A stretch of DNA of 5,507 nucleotides from positions 3,169,693 through 3,175,199 of the forward strand of contig CP059256.1 in the NCBI GenBank assembly GCA_013693755.1, read 5' to 3'. Below the pieces are notes generated by a model. That model searched no databases. It worked only from the letters and a program-made list of their open reading frames with translations, and was not told where the DNA came from. Shown one piece after another: positions 5,090-5,507 of the stretch. The DNA comes from Burkholderiaceae bacterium (GTDB lineage: Bacteria > Pseudomonadota > Gammaproteobacteria > Burkholderiales > Burkholderiaceae_C). How positions within the stretch are numbered: position 1 is the stretch's first letter; each line of letters opens with the position of its first letter. The translations under genes were made by a program, and so were the position numbers.

Positions 5090-5507
5090 GCGCGCCCAAG
5101 GCCCATCTGGAGGTGCTGCCGCGCAGCGTGCAGCTGGTGCTCGGCCTCGGGCTGGTGGCGCTGGCGGCCTTCCCCTTCGTGGGCAGCGACTTCTACGTGC
5201 AGATGGTCACGCGCATGATGATCCTGGCCATCCTGGCCATGAGTCTGGACCTGCTGCAAGGCGTCACCGGCCTGGTCTCACTCGGGCACGCAGCCTACTT
5301 CGGGCTGGCCGGCTATGTGCTGGCCTTCGTCACGCCCGAGGCGCAGGCGGTCAATCTGTGGTGGAGCCTGCCGCTGGCCGTGGCCGCCTCGGGCGCGGCG
5401 GCGCTGGTGATCGGCTTCTTCGTGGTGCGCACCCGGGGCATCTACTTCATCATGGTCACCATGGCGTTTGCGCAGATGGTGTTCTACCTGTTCTTCGACA
5501 ACAAGGT
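5086..5507 (+). CDS. livM: Branched-chain amino acid-type ABC transporter permease, LivM family (3' partial)
   Basis: The second permease subunit, pairing with LivH. The start codon overlaps the livH stop as ATGA (5086-5089), the usual sign of translational coupling; AAGGG at 5070-5074 may serve as ribosome binding site. The frame stays open to the window edge: 140 codons are present of the roughly 300 or more usual for the family. A hydrophobic first helix (about 15-32) is followed by MMILAILAMSLDLLQGVTG (44-62) and the LivM hallmark GLVSLGHAAYFGLAGY (62-77). RTRGIYFIMVTMAFAQMVFY (115-134) is the second diagnostic motif. Some LivM-type proteins carry a fused ATPase domain; that cannot be judged here. 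The genes for the ATP-binding subunits should follow. Confidence 0.94.
   Translation, partial: MSAPKAHLEVLPRSVQLVLGLGLVALAAFPFVGSDFYVQMVTRMMILAILAMSLDLLQGVTGLVSLGHAAYFGLAGYVLAFVTPEAQAVNLWWSLPLAVAASGAAALVIGFFVVRTRGIYFIMVTMAFAQMVFYLFFDNK

Overview
The window is a G+C-rich segment (about two thirds G+C by eye), densely coding, with every supported gene on the + strand. Codon use, the long antisense shadow frames typical of high-GC genomes, tRNA genes with encoded CCA ends, and protein sequences close to what I remember from Comamonadaceae point to a betaproteobacterium of the order Burkholderiales. That placement rests on recognition, not on a search.

Layout. Positions 1-1134 hold the C-terminal part of an acyl-CoA dehydrogenase of the ACAD10/11-like type, whose start lies before the window. 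Next come two tRNA genes, tRNA-Pro(TGG) at 1198-1274 and tRNA-Arg(TCT) at 1323-1398, separated by 48 bases that contain a strong terminator-like hairpin. A leader of about 180 bases with several palindromes precedes a small stand-alone flavodoxin-domain protein (1581-2048).

From 2144 to the window edge runs a transport cluster of the branched-chain amino acid (Liv/HAAT) ABC family: a periplasmic substrate-binding protein (2144-3343), a 242-base gap full of inverted repeats, a LysE-type exporter (3586-4212), a LivH-type permease (4226-5089), and the first 140 codons of a LivM-type permease (5086 to the edge). The permeases overlap by ATGA. The ATPase subunits (LivG and LivF types) are not in view and are expected further downstream.

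How the parts fit. The binding protein captures a small carboxylated solute in the periplasm and the LivH/LivM pair carries it across the inner membrane. The LysE-type exporter lies 13 bases before livH and so is probably co-transcribed with it. This puts an importer and an exporter for amino-acid-like solutes in one unit, the least ordinary point of the window. The hairpin-rich gap after the binding-protein gene could lower expression of the downstream membrane genes or stabilise the upstream message. The substrate cannot be told from the sequence. No mobile element, CRISPR array, phage gene or clearly new system was found; the remaining interest is in regulatory structure and a few unusual residues.
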